Shown here one piece after another: positions 11,561-20,785 of a stretch of 64,000 bases of DNA. The notes beneath the pieces were generated by a model. It worked only from the letters and a program-made list of their open reading frames with translations. It was not told the origin of the DNA and searched no databases. The position numbers were made by a program, and so were the translations under genes. Every line of letters begins with the position of its first letter. Within the stretch, counting starts at the first letter, position 1. The DNA comes from an uncultured Bacteroidales bacterium (GTDB lineage Bacteria; Bacteroidota; Bacteroidia; Bacteroidales; Tenuifilaceae), in contig CALBBQ010000005.1 of NCBI GenBank assembly GCA_937926785.1, forward strand, positions 124,001-188,000. The letters are read 5' to 3'.

Positions 11561-12577
11561 TCACCCCCACCTGATCACATTTGCTCCCCAGGCATATCCA
11601 ATACCTGCAGCTATCATTGAGATAATAGTTCCGTTTTTTATCCTTCCGGTTTTTAGCCCCAGGTGAAGCGAAAGTATCTGATCTACCTGGCCCATATGGC
11701 CAAACTCCTCAAGGTAAATGGTTTGCTCCATGGTTAGGCCCAACTCCTGAACCATATACTCGTACATGGAACGCTTAAAGTGCAGGCATGCCAGGTAGCC
11801 CAGCTTATCCTTATCAACCCCTGATTTTTTAAATGCCATGTTGATGCAGTTCATCCAGTTGGCCATAGAGACCTCGTTAAGCCGCTCCTTCATGTGCTTT
11901 TCGTCGAAAACTCTGAGCGACTTGTAAGCAAAATGGGCATTCTCAGCTGTTATTGGCTTACAGGTTCCACCATACTCCACACCTACGTCGCGGGCGAGCG
12001 AGCCATCGGTCATAATATGGGTTCCCAGCAAAACATTTTTACCCAGGTTGCGCTTCATAATGAGAGCTCCAGCGCCAGCCGAGAGGTTGTACATGAACGA
12101 AACGGCAGGATCCTTGAAATCGATAAAATCGCCGTTGCGATAGCCACCAACAATCATCACCGTGTTTATGTTTTCATCGGCCAGCATCATGTCCTTGGCA
12201 ATTTTCATGGCTGCTACGGTTGTACCGCAACGCTGCTGAACGTCGATGGCCCATGCATTCTTAGCTCCAATCTGTTCCTGAATGTAAATGCCCGATGTGG
12301 TAAGCGGGTACTCTTTCCACTCCTCACCAATACATAGTATGAGGTCAATCGAAGCCGGATCAACCCCCGTATTTGCCAGGGCATCCTTAGCTGCCCTTAC
12401 TCCCATTTCCTGGGTTCCATCCTCAGGCCCCGGAACCACAATGGACTTTATTCCCAATTTCTCTATCACAGCCTTCTCGCTCCATATACCACCAGTTGCT
12501 TCGGCAATCTGCCGAGCAGTCATTCTCTCTTTTGGGATGTATATGCCTGTACCAACTATTCCAACATGGCTATTCAT
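11561..12577 (-). CDS. KAS III (FabH)-like condensing enzyme A
   Basis: 338 aa, the usual length of a thiolase-fold beta-ketoacyl synthase III. It shows 'GIVGTGIYIPKERMTA' at the start and the nucleophile Cys117 in 'DVQQRCGTTVAAM'. His266 in 'CLHFKRSM' aligns with the FabH catalytic His. Where FabH has the Asn of 'YGNTS', this protein has 'EFGHMGQVD', so His294 replaces Asn. True FabH condenses acetyl-CoA with malonyl-ACP; the changed site suggests another acyl transfer or condensation. It is the last gene of the thiolase cluster, 21 nt after its paralogue, so a heterodimer with that neighbour is plausible. Housekeeping FabH is unlikely, since no fab or plsX genes are near. Confidence 0.85.
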   Translation of the reverse strand: MNSHVGIVGTGIYIPKERMTARQIAEATGGIWSEKAVIEKLGIKSIVVPGPEDGTQEMGVRAAKDALANTGVDPASIDLILCIGEEWKEYPLTTSGIYIQEQIGAKNAWAIDVQQRCGTTVAAMKIAKDMMLADENINTVMIVGGYRNGDFIDFKDPAVSFMYNLSAGAGALIMKRNLGKNVLLGTHIMTDGSLARDVGVEYGGTCKPITAENAHFAYKSLRVFDEKHMKERLNEVSMANWMNCINMAFKKSGVDKDKLGYLACLHFKRSMYEYMVQELGLTMEQTIYLEEFGHMGQVDQILSLHLGLKTGRIKNGTIISMIAAGIGYAWGANVIRWG

Positions 12578-12598
12578 TTGGAGAAATCGTTTTTAAGT

Positions 12599-13606
12599 TT
12601 AAAAGATAAAAAGGTTGCTTCCAACGGCCAACCCGGCTCCCGAAGCAATAAATATAACCATATCGCCCCGTTTGACCCTCCCTTCGGTTATGGCATGGTG
12701 AAACGCCATGGGAACGCATCCGGACCCGGTATAACCATACCGATCCATAACGCAGGTGGTCTTTTCCATGGGTTGCTTCAGCTCATCCATCACCTTAACA
12801 ATTACCGACCTATTAATCTGCGTGAATATGAAATGATCTACCTGCCCGGCTGAAAGGTTATTATCGGCAAGCAACTTATTGGCTACCATTGGCCACAAAC
12901 GAACATTCCGATCGCCCGGTAGGGGTTTAAGGTTCTGCAAACCATACTCGTTTGCATTCAGCCTTTCATGGGTAATGGGGTTACGAGTACCCCCAGAGTA
13001 GATGCCTATAAAATCCCATTGAGTTCCATCGGCCAGCTGCTGACCGGCTATATATCCCGATTCCTTATCAGTAGCCTTTTCAAGGATGAAAGCACCAGCA
13101 CCATCAGCAAATATGGAGTATCCAAAAGCATCGTCGGGTCGGATAAAGGCTGGCATGTTGTAAACCCCCACAACCAGGGCGTATTTGATAGTTGGAGAGC
13201 TGCTCAATATTTTTACGGCCGAATCGAAACCTATTGTGAAACTGGCACAGGAAGCATTCACATCGAAAGCCGAGGACCATGTCTCCGATCCCTGTATTCT
13301 CCCCTGAACAATAATTGCCGTTGCCGGGGAGATAAACTCAGGCGTGTCGGTAGCTACTATAAATAGCCCTATTTCGCTGGGGTCAATTTCAGCCCTGGCA
13401 ATGGCATTCATCGCAGCCCTTGTGGCAAAATCGGCAGAGGTTTCGTTTAACCCTCTCAGATGTGCGATATGCCGCTTGAAAATACCAATCTTCTGCTCGG
13501 TTTTTTCCGCATCAAAATCGACACCTGCTAACCTTTTCAACTCCAGATTATCAATTGGCTCTCCGGGCACATATATACCTGTTGCTTTTATTCTTACGGG
13601 AATCAT
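12599..13606 (-). CDS. KAS III (FabH)-like condensing enzyme B
   Basis: 335 aa from the ATG at 13604-13606; a TTG three codons earlier is also in frame, but the ATG leaves a normal 10-nt gap after the CoA-transferase. Fold markers are 'RIKATGIYVPGEPIDN' at the start, 'LFIVATDTPEF' and 'SIFADGAGAFILE'. The nucleophile Cys120 sits in 'DVNASCASF'. Both other FabH residues are missing: the His position reads 'FTQINRSV' (Thr262 or Gln263) and the Asn position reads 'RYGYTGSG' (Tyr292). It therefore cannot use the standard decarboxylating His-Asn pair. It may be an acyltransferase or a partner subunit of enzyme A. Confidence 0.85.
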   Translation of the reverse strand: MIPVRIKATGIYVPGEPIDNLELKRLAGVDFDAEKTEQKIGIFKRHIAHLRGLNETSADFATRAAMNAIARAEIDPSEIGLFIVATDTPEFISPATAIIVQGRIQGSETWSSAFDVNASCASFTIGFDSAVKILSSSPTIKYALVVGVYNMPAFIRPDDAFGYSIFADGAGAFILEKATDKESGYIAGQQLADGTQWDFIGIYSGGTRNPITHERLNANEYGLQNLKPLPGDRNVRLWPMVANKLLADNNLSAGQVDHFIFTQINRSVIVKVMDELKQPMEKTTCVMDRYGYTGSGCVPMAFHHAITEGRVKRGDMVIFIASGAGLAVGSNLFIF

Positions 13607-13616
13607 CTGGTACAAT

Positions 13617-14930
13617 TTAAATATAACCCATTTGCTTTGCCTTTTCCGTTAACTCCTCGCGAAATTTGGGATGCGCAATGGAAATAAGGGCTTTTGTACG
13701 CTCCTTTACAGTTAAGCCGGTAAGACGAGCATACCCCCACTCGGTAACAACATAATCGGTATGGCTACGATGAAGGGTTACGGCGGTACCCTCGGGTAGC
13801 ACCGGTACGATGGTTGATATCTCTCCATTGCGGGCTGTTGACCGACATGCAATGATCGACTTGCCGAGCCCATCGAATCCCTCAATGGCTCCCTCGGCAG
13901 TATCGGTTTGGCCGCCGGTGCCGGAGTACTGGTTTATACCAATAGACTCGCTGGCCACCTGGCCGGTGAAATCGACCATGATGCAGGTGTTTATGGAAAC
14001 CATTTTTGAGTTCTTGCGGATGACGCAGGGATCGTTGACATAACGGCCACGAAGGAACTCAACGGAGGGATTATTGTGGAGCCAGCGGTAGAGCTTTTCC
14101 GATCCCATGGCAAACGTGCATATGAACTTTCCGTTGTGCAGGGCTTTCTTTTTGTTCGTAATAACGCCCAGCTCGTAAAGTTCCATCATGGAGTCGACCA
14201 TCATCTCGGTGTGTACCCCTAAATCCTTCTTATTACGAAGTGAGAGCGCAGCTGCATTTGGAATTTCGCCAATACCCAGCTGAATGGTTGAACCATCATC
14301 AACCAGCTCTGCTATATGTTCACCTATTCGCATGGCTTCCTCGTCGGGTTGGGGCGATGGTAGGGTTGGCGGAACCTGCGAATACTCTACAAAATAATCT
14401 ACATCGGTAATGTGAACATGGGTATCGCCAAAGGTTCGTGGTAGTTGGTCGTTTACCTCGAGCACAACAATCTCCGCCGCTTCAAGGATATCCTTTTCGT
14501 AGGTTACCCCAAGTGAGAGCGACACAAAACCCTTCTCGTCGGGCGGGGTACAGGTACCCACAAACATGTGTGGCCTGCGAACCTTCAACCTATCGGTAGC
14601 CGCCCTGTGGAGCATGTTAGGAACGTAGGTTACGGTTCCTGTCTTTTCCTTAATTGCCTGCCTTGAACCCGGTGCGTGAAACCAGCTACAAAGCTCAAAA
14701 TGCCCCTTCATCTCAGGTTTCATGTAAAAATCATACGGCTTCATGGTAAGAACCGAGAAAACTTTTACCTCCCTTACCCTATCCTTTGCAAGGTGAAATT
14801 TACTCATGCAACCCTGTGGCTCCGACGCACACTGGGCAACAATTATATCACTGTCACTTTTTATCAAATCAGCTACTTGGTCAAGGCTAATCAGCTTACT
14901 TTTATAAATATCATTAAACCTACTCATCAT
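13617..14930 (-). CDS. Acetyl-CoA hydrolase/transferase family CoA-transferase (4-hydroxybutyrate type)
   Basis: 437 aa, matching the length of 4-hydroxybutyrate CoA-transferase and related Cat1/Cat2 enzymes. Two alpha/beta halves are visible. 'LGIGEIPNAAALSL' and 'GVHTEMMVDSM' contain the catalytic Glu242 that forms the glutamyl-CoA intermediate. The enzyme moves CoA between acetyl-CoA (or another acyl-CoA) and a free short-chain acid. It lies 9 nt downstream of a sodium:solute symporter, so a likely job is activating an acid taken up by that carrier. Acid identity (butyrate, acetoacetate, hydroxybutyrate or other) cannot be read from sequence. Start could equally be the second Met. Confidence 0.88.
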   Translation of the reverse strand: MMSRFNDIYKSKLISLDQVADLIKSDSDIIVAQCASEPQGCMSKFHLAKDRVREVKVFSVLTMKPYDFYMKPEMKGHFELCSWFHAPGSRQAIKEKTGTVTYVPNMLHRAATDRLKVRRPHMFVGTCTPPDEKGFVSLSLGVTYEKDILEAAEIVVLEVNDQLPRTFGDTHVHITDVDYFVEYSQVPPTLPSPQPDEEAMRIGEHIAELVDDGSTIQLGIGEIPNAAALSLRNKKDLGVHTEMMVDSMMELYELGVITNKKKALHNGKFICTFAMGSEKLYRWLHNNPSVEFLRGRYVNDPCVIRKNSKMVSINTCIMVDFTGQVASESIGINQYSGTGGQTDTAEGAIEGFDGLGKSIIACRSTARNGEISTIVPVLPEGTAVTLHRSHTDYVVTEWGYARLTGLTVKERTKALISIAHPKFREELTEKAKQMGYI

Positions 14931-14939
14931 CGGACTTGT

Positions 14940-16493
14940 TTAGTTCTTGTTTTTTAGCAAGTGAACAACCAGCAAAGCTCCAAATCCCGCTAAAACGGAA
15001 ACAACAATTGCGCTCGATGCGGCAATGGCCGGGTTACGAACAGTTCCCTGGATATAGGTGTCAAACAATCCAAAGCTAACGGAATACCTGGTATGAATGA
15101 ACGGCAAGAGGTAGTACACGCTGAAATGGGTTAAGGCTGCAACAATGGACGACATAAATGGAATCCACGATGGGACCTCTTTAACAAAGATCCCCATTAG
15201 AATTGGAACAAAAATGATTGAAAAATATGCATACACTCCGTTCTGGGCCAGAATTGCTACACTTAATTTAGGGTGTAGCAGCTGATCGCGAGCCATGAAG
15301 AACGAAACTACGGCAAGGGCTGCAATTATGAGCCGGTTAATGGCTAAATACTTTGTATCGCTTACACCTCTTTTTGCGCCCCAGATGGGTTTCACAATGT
15401 CGTTGTTAACACTGCTACTGATGGATTGAATTAAACCTTCAAGAGTTGACATGCCGGCTGATATCAGGCCCAAAATTATTAGCAAACCTACCAGCGTGGC
15501 AAAAATTCCGTTTGAAAAAACTTTCACAACATATGCCGGTATAATACTATCGTTCACCAGGGGTTTGCCCTCAATTGTAAGATCAGGAAACTCCATGCGA
15601 GCCCAAAGCCCTGCTACCACTACAGAGAAAAACAGTATTTCAACTGCTGTAGTAGTAATAAGGAACTTGTTCACATCGCTTTCCCTCTTTAGTAAAAGCG
15701 ATTTGGTTATGATATGCGGCTGGCAAACCACCGCTATACCAATCACTATCTGAGCAAAAATAATTTCATAGAAATCGCGAAATAATGGGCTTTTCGGGTT
15801 GGTGGGTTTTACCAGCGCAGGATCAATACCTCCTAACTTTTCGAAAAAAGCCCCAAAACCATCCTTCAGGTGGTGTACACCGGAAAAAATGAGAATGGCT
15901 GCCACTACAATCATCACAATAGCCTGAATGGTATTGGTGTAAACCATGGAGTTAGCCCCGCCAAACATCATGTACCCAAATACAAAAGCTACAATTATGG
16001 CCAGGGTGATCACTTCATTGGCATTTAAAGCATTTGCAAAAACCTTGGTTAACGCTACAAGTATCAGAACGATAAAGGTCAACAGTAAAAAAGACAAAAA
16101 GGCGATAAACAGCGAATACGACTTGCTGTTATACCGGCTACCCATCCAGCTTGCCAGCGAGACCGCACTAACCGATTGCCCGTACTTCCTAAAGCTCTTT
16201 GTTAGAACGGCAAGCGAAACAACGGTTGCCAAGGGGAAAAAGACACCAAAGGATAGCACTCCGCTGATTCCGTAGTTCGCAATCAGACCGGGGTTTATAA
16301 CAAAAGTAGCTGCGCTAGTCATGGCTGCTGCAAGCGAGAGGGCCACCGAATACGCCGAGAAGTTTACACTACCCAACGCATAGTCGCTCATGCTTTTCAC
16401 TCGCAGCGCACCTTTTATCACAAAGTAGAGTACCGCAGTAGCATAAAATGCTATGAGTATCCATGTTCCTAAAACTTGTCCGCTGGTTGCCAT
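14940..16493 (-). CDS. Sodium:solute symporter (SSF) family transporter
   Basis: 517 aa with about 13 hydrophobic helices, typical of SSF carriers. The first helices and 'SVNFSAYSVALSLAAAMTSA' (about 42-61) hold the Ser/Ala-rich substrate- and sodium-binding region, and 'ISAGMSTLEGLIQSISSSV' in the middle is the SSF signature region. Members closest in style carry acetate, lactate, pantothenate or proline. Its place between the SDR and CoA-transferase genes points to a short-chain organic acid. 85 nt separate it from the SDR gene, long enough for its own promoter, but no clear box was found. Confidence 0.85.
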   Translation of the reverse strand: MATSGQVLGTWILIAFYATAVLYFVIKGALRVKSMSDYALGSVNFSAYSVALSLAAAMTSAATFVINPGLIANYGISGVLSFGVFFPLATVVSLAVLTKSFRKYGQSVSAVSLASWMGSRYNSKSYSLFIAFLSFLLLTFIVLILVALTKVFANALNANEVITLAIIVAFVFGYMMFGGANSMVYTNTIQAIVMIVVAAILIFSGVHHLKDGFGAFFEKLGGIDPALVKPTNPKSPLFRDFYEIIFAQIVIGIAVVCQPHIITKSLLLKRESDVNKFLITTTAVEILFFSVVVAGLWARMEFPDLTIEGKPLVNDSIIPAYVVKVFSNGIFATLVGLLIILGLISAGMSTLEGLIQSISSSVNNDIVKPIWGAKRGVSDTKYLAINRLIIAALAVVSFFMARDQLLHPKLSVAILAQNGVYAYFSIIFVPILMGIFVKEVPSWIPFMSSIVAALTHFSVYYLLPFIHTRYSVSFGLFDTYIQGTVRNPAIAASSAIVVSVLAGFGALLVVHLLKNKN

Positions 16494-16578
16494 AGGCTTG
16501 TATTTTGGAATTTACTTTTAAAAGAATAGACGCAAGTTAGGCAAATAAAGCCATCCCTGCGTCTCCGTGAGTTTTCAA

Positions 16579-17322
16579 CTATATGGTTATTCCACCATCA
16601 ACGCTAAGCACTGCTCCATTTATGTATGCAGCCTCATCGCTTGCCAGGAAAAGGTATGCCGAAGCAATTTCTTCGGGCAACCCCAAACGACCCACGGGAA
16701 CTTTTTGCTCCATGGCTTTTAGAACATCTTCGGGCATCTTTTTAACCATTTCGGTTGCGATGAAACCAGGGGCAACAGCATTAACGGTGACCCCCTTGCG
16801 GCCTAACTCTTTCCCCCATGTTTTGGTCATTCCAATTAACCCGGCCTTGGTGGCAACATAGTTGGTTTGGCCAAAATTCCCGTAGAGGGCAACAACCGAA
16901 GATGTATTAATAATACGACCATACCCTTTTTCAACCATATAGGCACTAACGCACTTGGTACAGTTAAAAACGCCAGTTAAGTTTACATCTACAACCTCTT
17001 GCCATTGCTGTGTGGTCATCTTTTTCAACGTTGAATCGCGGGTAATACCTGCATTGTTGATTAGAATATCTATCCGACCATATTTGCCTATTGCATTGGT
17101 AGTTGCGGCTTCTACCTCTTCGAATTTAGCGGTATTCACCTTAACAAATTCGGCATTACCACCGTTTTTCTTTATCTCGTCAACCGTGGCTTTGCCCTTT
17201 TCCTCGTTCATGTCCCAAATAATTACCGTTGCACCTTCATGCGCAAATCGAAGAGAGGCAGCTTTTCCAATACCATCGGCGCCGCCGGTTATCACCGCAA
17301 TTTTATTCTCAATACGTTTCAT
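16579..17322 (-). CDS. 3-oxoacyl-ACP/acetoacetyl-CoA reductase-like SDR
   Basis: 247 aa from the ATG at 17320-17322; longer in-frame starts would overlap the thiolase stop and add an unlikely extension. Classical short-chain dehydrogenase: cofactor loop 'TGGADGIGKA' (13-22), 'NNAG' near 90, catalytic Ser142, Tyr155 and Lys159 ('SSV', 'NYVATK'), and the end 'YINGAVLSVDGG'. It looks like FabG/PhaB. Next to a thiolase the natural reaction is acetoacetyl-CoA to 3-hydroxybutyryl-CoA, or the reverse. The cofactor loop (Asp38 in 'IIWDMNEE') hints at NAD(H), but this is weak. A fatty-acid FabG role is the alternative. Confidence 0.88.
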   Translation of the reverse strand: MKRIENKIAVITGGADGIGKAASLRFAHEGATVIIWDMNEEKGKATVDEIKKNGGNAEFVKVNTAKFEEVEAATTNAIGKYGRIDILINNAGITRDSTLKKMTTQQWQEVVDVNLTGVFNCTKCVSAYMVEKGYGRIINTSSVVALYGNFGQTNYVATKAGLIGMTKTWGKELGRKGVTVNAVAPGFIATEMVKKMPEDVLKAMEQKVPVGRLGLPEEIASAYLFLASDEAAYINGAVLSVDGGITI

Positions 17323-17341
17323 GTCAATATTATTTAAAGAT

Positions 17342-18523
17342 TTAGATATTTTCAACAATTAAAGCAGTGCCCTGCCCACCACCAATGCAAAGGGTGGCTA
17401 AACCGGTAGCAGCGTTACGACGTTTCATCTCATAAATTAAGGTGGTAAGAATCCTTGCGCCCGATGCTCCAATAGGGTGGCCCAATGCTATGGCCCCACC
17501 GTTAACGTTAACTATCTCAGGGTTGAGATTTAGGTCGCGAAGTACTGCAATCGACTGGGCTGCAAAAGCCTCGTTGGCTTCAACTAAGTCGATATCGGTA
17601 ATCTTCATTTTAGCCTTTTGCAAAGCTATTCGTGTTGCCGGTACCGGGCCATAGCCCATTATCTTCGGATCAAGTGCGGCGTTACCGTACGAAACGATTT
17701 TAACCAAAGGTTTTAAGCCTAACTCGTTTGCCTTTTGGCGAGACATAACGATTAGCATGGCTGCACCATCGTTAATACCGGATGCATTACCCGCGGTAAC
17801 TGTGCCATCCTTCTTGAAAGCCGGTTTTAGCTTCTGAAGCTGCTCAAGGGTTACCCCCTGCCTAACAAACTCATCGGTTTTGAACAGAATTGGATCGCCC
17901 TTTTTCTGGGGTATTTCTAAAGGAACTATTTCAGAATCGAACTTTCCGGACTTTTGTGCAGCTTCGGCTTTTTGCTGACTTTTCAAAGCAAACTGATCCT
18001 GCTCCTCACGGCTAATATTCCATTGCTCGGCAATATTCTCGGCCGTAACACCCATGTGGTACTGGTTGAAAACATCGGTTAGCCCATCGTAGATCATGCT
18101 GTCAATTACCTGTCCATGACCCATACGGTAACCGTTACGAGCCTTATCGAGCAGGTAAGGAGCATTGGTCATGCTTTCGGTACCTCCGGCCAGTATCACT
18201 TCGGCATCGCCCAGCATGATAAACTGTGCAGCCATTGAAACGGCACGCAACCCTGATCCACAGAGCTTGTTAATAGTCATGGCCGGTGATGTTTCAGGAA
18301 CACCCGCTTTAATGGCCACCTGCCGGGCAACATTTTGCCCCAGTCCAGCTGAAAGGATATTCCCTACAATGGCCTCATTTACCTCATTGGGATTAATGCC
18401 TGCCCGGGCGATTGCTTCACGGGCAGTAATGGCGCCAAGCTCCACGGCGCTAAAACCCGAAAGACTTCCGTTGAAATTGCCAATGGCTGTTCGGGCTGCT
18501 GATGCTATTACAACTTCTCTCAT
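17342..18523 (-). CDS. Acetyl-CoA C-acetyltransferase (thiolase II type)
   Basis: 393 aa from the ATG at 18521-18523, which gives the usual family start '[15 protein letters not shown]'; an upstream in-frame codon adds a Lys/Pro-rich stub. The nucleophile Cys88 is in '[10 protein letters not shown]', the catalytic His in '[12 protein letters not shown]', and the second Cys in '[10 protein letters not shown]'. '[10 protein letters not shown]' is the CoA-loop signature. It joins two acetyl-CoA to acetoacetyl-CoA or splits it. It heads the acyl-CoA cluster and is followed 19 nt later by the SDR. dxr in the same window suggests the MEP route, so a mevalonate role is unlikely. Confidence 0.93.
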   Translation of the reverse strand: MREVVIASAARTAIGNFNGSLSGFSAVELGAITAREAIARAGINPNEVNEAIVGNILSAGLGQNVARQVAIKAGVPETSPAMTINKLCGSGLRAVSMAAQFIMLGDAEVILAGGTESMTNAPYLLDKARNGYRMGHGQVIDSMIYDGLTDVFNQYHMGVTAENIAEQWNISREEQDQFALKSQQKAEAAQKSGKFDSEIVPLEIPQKKGDPILFKTDEFVRQGVTLEQLQKLKPAFKKDGTVTAGNASGINDGAAMLIVMSRQKANELGLKPLVKIVSYGNAALDPKIMGYGPVPATRIALQKAKMKITDIDLVEANEAFAAQSIAVLRDLNLNPEIVNVNGGAIALGHPIGASGARILTTLIYEMKRRNAATGLATLCIGGGQGTALIVENI

Positions 18524-18727
18524 TGTATTGGGTTTCTTTGGTTTTGTTTTTAATACCACGAAGAAACAACAACCTTAGCCCAAAGACCAGCCTACTGAAA
18601 TATATACAATATCGACTTATGATTTATTTTATCGCCTTGTTATGTCTTAGTAGCTGATATTCTGATTTTTAATCAACCACGTGAACATATAGACTGTGAA
18701 AAAGATGTTTTTGCATGAGAATAAAAA

Positions 18728-18752
18728 AACCGCTCAACGGAATTGAGCGGTT
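18728..18752 (-). terminator. Terminator of the tRNA-Gln transcript
   Basis: Arms AACCGCTCAA and TTGAGCGGTT with a 5-nt loop. On the minus strand a run of seven T follows. It lies immediately downstream of the tRNA 3' end and insulates it from the thiolase cluster. Confidence 0.85.
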
Positions 18753-18754
18753 TG

Positions 18755-18827
18755 TTGTCCTGCCAGGGGTCGAACCTGGACTCTTCTGATCCAGAGTCAG
18801 ACGTGTTGCCAATTACACCACAGGACA
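18755..18827 (-). tRNA. tRNA-Gln (anticodon CUG)
   Basis: A 73-nt cloverleaf on the minus strand: acceptor TGTCCTG/CAGGACA, D arm GTGT/ACAC, anticodon stem TCTGA/TCAGA with loop CTCTGGA, T arm CCAGG-TTCGACC-CCTGG. The loop gives anticodon CTG, reading CAG. U1-A72 is the weak first pair GlnRS prefers; the discriminator is A. CCA is not encoded. It lies 104 nt downstream of glnS, in the same direction. Confidence 0.95.
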
Positions 18828-18846
18828 GTAAATCGGTTTATCGCTG

Positions 18847-18879
18847 CAAAGATAATGGATTTAAAAATTGAAAAACAAA
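18847..18879 (-). promoter_or_regulatory. Bacteroidota-type promoter of tRNA-Gln
   Basis: On the minus strand a TTTG (18876-18879) is followed after 21 nt by TATCTTTG (18847-18854), a full match to the TAnnTTTG -7 box. Transcription would begin about 13 nt before the tRNA 5' end. The tRNA can thus be made independently of glnS. Confidence 0.7.
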
Positions 18880-18931
18880 ATTTTCTCCATATTTTTTTAT
18901 GGTGAAACTTCCTGTAACCAGCAATATCCGG

Positions 18932-20626
18932 CTACCTGCCGGCTATTTTTGCCCAGGTGTCTTTTAGCGTAGCGGTTCTGTTGAATACCAAACGCTCAGG
19001 GGTTGAATCGTAGTCCACACAGAAATAGCCCAGACGTTCAAACTGAAATTTATCGAGGTGTTTAACATTTTTCAGGGATGGCTCAAGGTAACCCTCTATC
19101 ACCTTTAATGAATCGGGGTTAAGGGTCGATTTCCAGTCTTTTCCTTCAGGAACATCGTTTGGGTCGGCAACAGAAAACAGCCGGTCAAACAAGCGCACCT
19201 CAGCTTTTAAGGCATGTGGTATGGAAACCCAGTGTATGGTTCCCTGAACCTTACGTCCATCGGGCGAATTTCCGCCACGTGATGCCGGGTCGTAGGTGCA
19301 ACGGAGTTCTACCACATTACCATGGTTATCCTTAATCACTTCCTGGCACTTAATAAAGTAGGCATAGCGTAGGCGAACCTCCTGACCCGGTGCAAGGCGA
19401 AAGAACTTTTTTGGGGGGTTCTCCATGAAATCGTCCTGCTCAATGTATATCTCACAGCTAAAAGGAATCGTCCGCTTTCCTGCCGACTCGTCTTCGGGGT
19501 TATTTACCGCCTCAAGTTCCTCAACTTGTCCTTCGGGGTAGTTTGTAATAACGACCTTTAAAGGGTTGAGCACTGCCATGCGACGCTCTGCCCGTTTATT
19601 CAAATCCTCCCGAATACAGAACTCAAGCAACGATAAGTCGATAACGTTATCGCGCTTGGCAACCCCAACCTTGTCGGCAAAGTAGTGTATTGCTTCGGGT
19701 GTATATCCCCTGCGGCGAAGACCGCAAATGGTAGGCATTCGTGGATCGTCCCATCCCATCACTACTTTCTCCTGAACCAGCTGTAGCAGCTTTCGCTTGC
19801 TCATCACGGTGTAGGACAGGTTCAGGCGCGCAAACTCATACTGTTTGGATGGGAATATTTCAAGTTTCTCAATAAACCAGTCGTAAAGCGGCCTGTGTAC
19901 ATCGAACTCAAGGGTGCAGATGGAGTGTGTGATTTTTTCGATTGAATCGGACTGGCCATGGGCATAATCGTACATGGGGTAAATGCACCACTTATCGCCA
20001 GTTCGGTGATGCTCGGCATGGATGATGCGGTACATGATGGGGTCGCGCATGAGCATGTTCGGATGCGCCATGTCAATTTTAGCACGTAGCACCTTTTCGC
20101 CCTCTTTAAATTCGCCAGCGCGCATTCGACGGAACAGGTCGAGGTTTTCTTCGACCGAACGGTTGCGCCAGGGACTTTCCTTTCCGGGTTGGGTAACAGT
20201 ACCTCTGTTGATTCGAATCTCTTCCTGCGTTTGGTCATCAACGTAGGCTAATCCTTTCTTGATGAGTAGCTCCGCCCACTCGTAGAGCTGCTCAAAGTAA
20301 TCGGAAGCGTAAAACTCGTTGGCCCATTCAAATCCAAGCCATCGAATATCCTCCTTGATGGAATTTACATACTCAACATCCTCCTTCACAGGATTGGTAT
20401 CATCGAAACGCAGGTTGGTTTTGCCTCCGTACTTTTGAGCCAGGCCAAAGTTTAGGCATATCGATTTAGCATGACCAATGTGCAGGTATCCGTTGGGTTC
20501 GGGTGGGAAACGGGTTAACACCCTACCTCCGTGCTTACCTGTCCGTATATCCTCCTCAATTATTTCTTCCAGAAAATTCTTGGGCCTTTCGCCGCTGTCG
20601 CCAATGGTTAGTTCGTGTTCGGTCAT
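18932..20626 (-). CDS. glnS: Glutaminyl-tRNA synthetase
   Basis: 564 aa, normal for bacterial GlnRS. Charges tRNA-Gln with glutamine in the cytoplasm. The class I signature '[15 protein letters not shown]' (HIGH at 49-52) and the KMSKS-type loop 'VMSKRKL' near 275 are present. The 'RFDDTNP' and '[12 protein letters not shown]' segments separate GlnRS from GluRS, and the two anticodon-binding beta-barrels fill the last 200 residues. Its presence suggests direct glutaminylation rather than the GatCAB route for this tRNA. The cognate tRNA-Gln gene follows directly. A TATTTTTG box at 20653-20660 on the minus strand could be its promoter. Confidence 0.97.
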   Translation of the reverse strand: MTEHELTIGDSGERPKNFLEEIIEEDIRTGKHGGRVLTRFPPEPNGYLHIGHAKSICLNFGLAQKYGGKTNLRFDDTNPVKEDVEYVNSIKEDIRWLGFEWANEFYASDYFEQLYEWAELLIKKGLAYVDDQTQEEIRINRGTVTQPGKESPWRNRSVEENLDLFRRMRAGEFKEGEKVLRAKIDMAHPNMLMRDPIMYRIIHAEHHRTGDKWCIYPMYDYAHGQSDSIEKITHSICTLEFDVHRPLYDWFIEKLEIFPSKQYEFARLNLSYTVMSKRKLLQLVQEKVVMGWDDPRMPTICGLRRRGYTPEAIHYFADKVGVAKRDNVIDLSLLEFCIREDLNKRAERRMAVLNPLKVVITNYPEGQVEELEAVNNPEDESAGKRTIPFSCEIYIEQDDFMENPPKKFFRLAPGQEVRLRYAYFIKCQEVIKDNHGNVVELRCTYDPASRGGNSPDGRKVQGTIHWVSIPHALKAEVRLFDRLFSVADPNDVPEGKDWKSTLNPDSLKVIEGYLEPSLKNVKHLDKFQFERLGYFCVDYDSTPERLVFNRTATLKDTWAKIAGR

Positions 20627-20652
20627 CGCTTATTCTATTAAATCTGAACTGG

Positions 20653-20660
20653 CAAAAATA
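20653..20660 (-). promoter_or_regulatory. Possible -7 box of glnS
   Basis: TATTTTTG on the minus strand fits TAnnTTTG and lies 27 nt upstream of the glnS ATG. No TTTG is found at the right distance, so support is limited to the -7 element. Confidence 0.4.
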
Positions 20661-20752
20661 GAATTTTGTTAGTAATAACATCGCTCTCTGCCTATGTTTT
20701 TTAGTGCGACAGGTTAACTTTGAGAAACTTAAAGCATTTCAAAAGTTCAAAA

Positions 20753-20773
20753 AAACCGCCTCAAGGGCGGTTT
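20753..20773 (-). terminator. Terminator after metG
   Basis: Arms AAACCGCC/GGCGGTTT with a 5-nt loop, 12 nt beyond the metG stop, followed on the minus strand by a T run. Confidence 0.85.
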
Positions 20774-20785
20774 CAATTTCTTATT

